From: Nitrososphaerota archaeon
GTDB taxonomy: Archaea > Thermoproteota > Nitrososphaeria > Conexivisphaerales > Conexivisphaeraceae
DNA: 35,251 nucleotides
NCBI GenBank assembly: GCA_015522695.1
Contig: WALT01000020.1
Span: 1-35,251 of the forward strand
Direction of reading: 5' to 3'
Part shown: positions 32,930 through 35,251 of the stretch, in pieces
Numbering within the stretch: position 1 is the stretch's first letter
Layout: each line of letters starts with the position of its first letter
The notes under the pieces: generated by a model
Told to the model about the DNA's origin: nothing
What the model saw: the letters and a program-made list of their open reading frames with translations, nothing else
The model's database searches: none
Program-made: the position numbers and the translations under genes

Positions 32930-34279
32930 ATGGTTAAAAGGACCATGAGCACGGGAGAGGAAAGGACGAAGGAGTATTATGAAAAATCCGTGGAATATTC
33001 CAAGTTCTACGAGGGGAAGATCCAGGTCATACCCAAGGTCCCGGTCAGGTCCCTGGACGACTTCTCCATCTGGTATACACCGGGTGTTGCAGGGGTCTCC
33101 AGGCTCATAGCTGAGGACAACGACCTGAGCTTTGAGTACACCAGCAGGTGGAATACCGTAGCCATCTTGACGAATGGAACTCGTGTACTCGGACTGGGGG
33201 ATATAGGCCCGGAGGCGGCCCTCCCGGTGATGGAGGGAAAGGCCCTGATATTCAAGTACCTCGGGGGCGTGGATGCCTTCCCACTTCCCATAAGGGCGAA
33301 GGAAAAGGAGGAGGTCGTGGATGTGGCGAAACGCATAGCGCCGACATTCGGCGGGATAAACCTGGAGGATATCAGACATCCGGATTGCTTCTATATATTG
33401 GAGACACTTCGTGAGGAGCTCGACATCCCGGTGTGGCATGACGATCAACAGGGTACGGCCGCCGCCACCCTGGCTGGACTTCTGAACGCCCTCAAGATAG
33501 TCGGCAAAAAGCTCGATGAGGTGAAGATAGTGATGTTCGGGGCCGGGGCGGCGAACATAGCCAACGCCAGGCTGATAATGGCGGCGGGGGCGAGGCCGGG
33601 CCACATGATAATGATCGACAGCAAGGGTACCCTGCACGCCGAGAGGGCGGATATCGACAAGCTCGCGCTCACGCACCCGTGGAAGTACAAGTTCGCGTTG
33701 AATACGAATGAGGAGAAGGTGACCGGGGGACTGGATGAGGCGATAGCCGGAGCCGACGTCCTCGTCGCGGCTTCTCGTCCAGGCCCTGGCGTCATAAAGA
33801 AGGAACAGATAGCGAAGATGAACGACAACCCGGTGGTGTTCGCCGAGGCGAACCCGGTCCCCGAGATATGGCCGTATGAGGCAAAGGAAGCTGGAGCGAA
33901 GGTGGTCGCAACCGGTAGGAGCGATTTTCCGAACCAGGTGAATAACAGCTTGGTGTTCCCCTCAGTGTTCAGGGGGGTGCTCGACGTCCGGGCGAGGAAG
34001 ATCACCGACGAGATGGCTGTCGAGGCAGCTAAGGAGCTGGCCCATTATGCGGAGGAACGAGGAGTCGACGAGGATTATATAATACCGACGATGGAGGAAT
34101 GGGAGGTGTATCCGAGGGTGGCCGTCGCGGTCGGGTTGAAGGCCATAGAGCTGGGACTTGCCAGGCGCAAGCTCTCCAGACAGGAGCTCTATGAACACGT
34201 TAGGGATGTGATAGAGGCCTCCAGGGATACCCTCGGGACCCTCGTGGGGAAGAACTTAATTAGAATGCCACCTCAGTAG
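32930..34279 (+). CDS. Malic enzyme (oxaloacetate-decarboxylating malate dehydrogenase)
   Basis: A 449-residue enzyme converting malate to pyruvate and CO2 with NAD(P)+. Seen motifs: SIWYTPGVAGVSRLIAEDND, RVLGLGDIGPEAALPVMEGK, INLEDIRHPDCFYILETLRE, IPVWHDDQQGTAAATLAGLL, the Rossmann loop VMFGAGAANIANAR, and FAEANPVPEIWPYEA, ending with PNQVNNSLVFPSVFRGVLD. The second ATG (32945) may be the true start, since an AT-rich core near 32899-32918 would suit it better. It overlaps the next gene's frame by at most 1 nt. Cofactor preference cannot be read. Confidence 0.95.
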   Translation: MVKRTMSTGEERTKEYYEKSVEYSKFYEGKIQVIPKVPVRSLDDFSIWYTPGVAGVSRLIAEDNDLSFEYTSRWNTVAILTNGTRVLGLGDIGPEAALPVMEGKALIFKYLGGVDAFPLPIRAKEKEEVVDVAKRIAPTFGGINLEDIRHPDCFYILETLREELDIPVWHDDQQGTAAATLAGLLNALKIVGKKLDEVKIVMFGAGAANIANARLIMAAGARPGHMIMIDSKGTLHAERADIDKLALTHPWKYKFALNTNEEKVTGGLDEAIAGADVLVAASRPGPGVIKKEQIAKMNDNPVVFAEANPVPEIWPYEAKEAGAKVVATGRSDFPNQVNNSLVFPSVFRGVLDVRARKITDEMAVEAAKELAHYAEERGVDEDYIIPTMEEWEVYPRVAVAVGLKAIELGLARRKLSRQELYEHVRDVIEASRDTLGTLVGKNLIRMPPQ

Positions 34280-34287
34280 TGGGAGCA

Positions 34288-34764
34288 ATGAGCACGAGTT
34301 ATGAGATAAGGGAGGCGAGGAAGGAGGACCTGGAAAGGGCAACCGAGCTCATCTCCAGGCTGAAATACCTCAACGCGGAGTTCGACCCGCTCCTGACCCC
34401 CGTGGAGACGTTGGAGGAGGAATCCCGGAGATATCTTGAGGAGCTGATGGCCGATGAACACGGGCTGGTCCTGGTCGTCACGTTCGAAGGAAGGGTTGAG
34501 GGAGTACTCACGGCGAGGATCGTGGATCGCAGGTTTTACGATCCGAGGATCGTGGGGCAGATAATAGATGTCTACGTCATGCCATCGTTCAGGAGACGTG
34601 GGGTGGGTGCACAGCTGCTCGAACATGCGAGCCGTGAGCTCAAATCCAAGGGTGCGGACATGATATTCGCAGAGTTTCCGGCGAAGAACATGATCGCCAA
34701 CGGATTCTACAATAAACTTGGGTTCAGGGAGATAACCGCGATATTCGCGAAGGAGACCGGTTAG
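34288..34764 (+). CDS. GNAT-family N-acetyltransferase
   Basis: A 158-residue acetyl-CoA-dependent transferase. The acetyl-CoA loop is IIDVYVMPSFRRRGVGAQLL (R/Q-x-x-G-x-G/A as RRRGVG), and the C-terminal ANGFYNKLGFREITAIF is the usual GNAT end. The N-terminus YEIREARKEDLERATELISR is standard. I prefer ATG 34288, preceded by GGGAG, over a GTG at 34279 that overlaps the malic enzyme stop. Substrate unknown; it is probably co-transcribed with malic enzyme. Confidence 0.9.
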   Translation: MSTSYEIREARKEDLERATELISRLKYLNAEFDPLLTPVETLEEESRRYLEELMADEHGLVLVVTFEGRVEGVLTARIVDRRFYDPRIVGQIIDVYVMPSFRRRGVGAQLLEHASRELKSKGADMIFAEFPAKNMIANGFYNKLGFREITAIFAKETG

Positions 34765-34805
34765 CTCACATCCCATGGAGGGTCGATACCCCCCGATCCC
34801 CAAAT

Positions 34806-35045
34806 TCATGAGGACGGATCACGAGGGCTTCTCCTCGATGATTTTCTATCCACGATGAGAAGAAGGGCTACAGTCCATACCCCGATCGCCGATCCACACG
34901 TCAAGGCATGGAGGAAGCTCTGTTCGATCCAATCGATGAAGATCCCACAGACGGTCCCCACTGGAATGCCCCATATCAATCCCCATACGATCGAGATCCT
35001 TTTCCTGCCATGGGTGTGGTTCAGGATCCCGGGCAACTCATCCAC
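34806..35045 (-). CDS. 79-residue small membrane protein
   Basis: The product has two hydrophobic stretches, ISIVWGLIWGIPVGTVCGIF and ALTCGSAIGVWTVALLLIVD, separated by an acidic loop (DWIEQS) and ended by a basic, Ser-rich tail. Glycine-rich packing (G-x3-G) is typical of helical hairpins in membranes. The start is a GTG at 35045 with a TATA box 21-33 nt upstream, so a leaderless GTG start is likely. No family recognised. Confidence 0.6.
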   Translation of the reverse strand: MDELPGILNHTHGRKRISIVWGLIWGIPVGTVCGIFIDWIEQSFLHALTCGSAIGVWTVALLLIVDRKSSRRSPRDPSS

Positions 35046-35065
35046 AACCGACGTTGGCCATTAAT

Positions 35066-35078
35066 GAAATAATAAATC
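35066..35078 (-). promoter_or_regulatory. TATA box of the small membrane protein gene
   Basis: GATTTATTATTTC on the minus strand, 21-33 nt before the GTG at 35045. Confidence 0.5.
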
Positions 35079-35174
35079 TTTATTACATAATGAAAAATCG
35101 AGAGATGTTTTAGGGCTGGCGTGCCTTCAGGGGATCTATTGAAACATCATAGCTTAGGCTGGGGGATCGTCCTC

Positions 35175-35251
35175 ATGGCCACATCGTGGTACGTAATGAA
35201 GGGGCACCACTATATTGAGACCAAAATTGGAAGCGACGGATACAGGAATAC
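35175..35251 (+). CDS. Start of an unknown gene (partial, cut by window end)
   Basis: An ATG at 35175 opens a frame that stays open to the window edge and reads MATSWYVMKGHHYIETKIGS plus a few residues. The alternating charged/aromatic pattern suggests beta strands. About 130 bases upstream are non-coding with only a weak TATA-like GCTTAGG. Too short to assign. Confidence 0.4.
   Translation, partial: MATSWYVMKGHHYIETKIGSDGYRN

Overview
This is an archaeal chromosome segment from an organism with high-GC coding DNA that is rich in AGG and ATA codons. The evidence is an archaeal-type RNA polymerase/ribosomal cluster, the GINS, MCM, Hel308 and RFC replication genes, a UbiA-type lipid prenyltransferase, EndA plus RtcB tRNA splicing, a tRNA intron in a bulge-helix-bulge, and TATA boxes about 25-35 nt upstream of starts, several of them leaderless. 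RpoB is one 1119-residue chain. RpoA is one 1274-residue chain in which A' and A'' are not split. That state is known from Thaumarchaeota/Aigarchaeota-like and some other deep lineages, so a TACK-type archaeon is likely, but the sequence alone does not name the phylum.

Layout. 1-148: end of an unknown gene. 386-1911 (-): DUF432-like gene followed by an MscS channel gene. 2127-3200 (-): AT-rich gene for a membrane-anchored glycosidase-like protein. 3200-4195: gene-poor kilobase with a G-quadruplex motif, an 18-bp palindrome, a GATGGA repeat and a few doubtful tiny ORFs. 4196-4415 (-): tRNA-Asp (18-nt intron) and tRNA-Lys. 4648-4794 (+): 48-residue leaderless small protein. 4772-7018 (-): rfcS-hisS. 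7120-13116 (+): GINS, MCM, Hel308, Asn-synthase-like ATPase. 13250-15828 (-): endA, UbiA prenyltransferase, rfcL. 15949-17591 (+): rtcB plus a C2H2 small protein. 17642-19693 (-): carbamoyltransferase, phosphoribosyltransferase, unknown 97-residue protein. 20112-30864 (+): rpoH, rpoB, rpoA, rpl30e, nusA, rps12, rps7, EF-1A. 31001-32800 (-): adenine deaminase. 32930-34764 (+): malic enzyme and a GNAT acetyltransferase. 34806-35045 (-): small membrane protein. 35175-end (+): start of an unknown gene.

Functional themes. Replication genes (clamp-loader subunits, GINS, MCM, Hel308) surround 6-14.5 kb. The tRNA-splicing endonuclease and ligase genes are divergent neighbours, and the window also carries an intron-containing tRNA. 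The last large block is the classical archaeal transcription/translation operon, without rps10 after EF-1A.

Most unusual points. RpoH has no AUG/GUG/UUG start for its conserved N-terminus. EndA lacks its catalytic histidine. RfcL lacks a recognisable PCNA-interacting tail. The Asn-synthase-like protein has lost the glutaminase cysteine. I do not see a CRISPR array, insertion sequence, intein or prophage. No clear new defence or mobile system is visible; the novelty here is in small proteins and in unusual forms of core genes.
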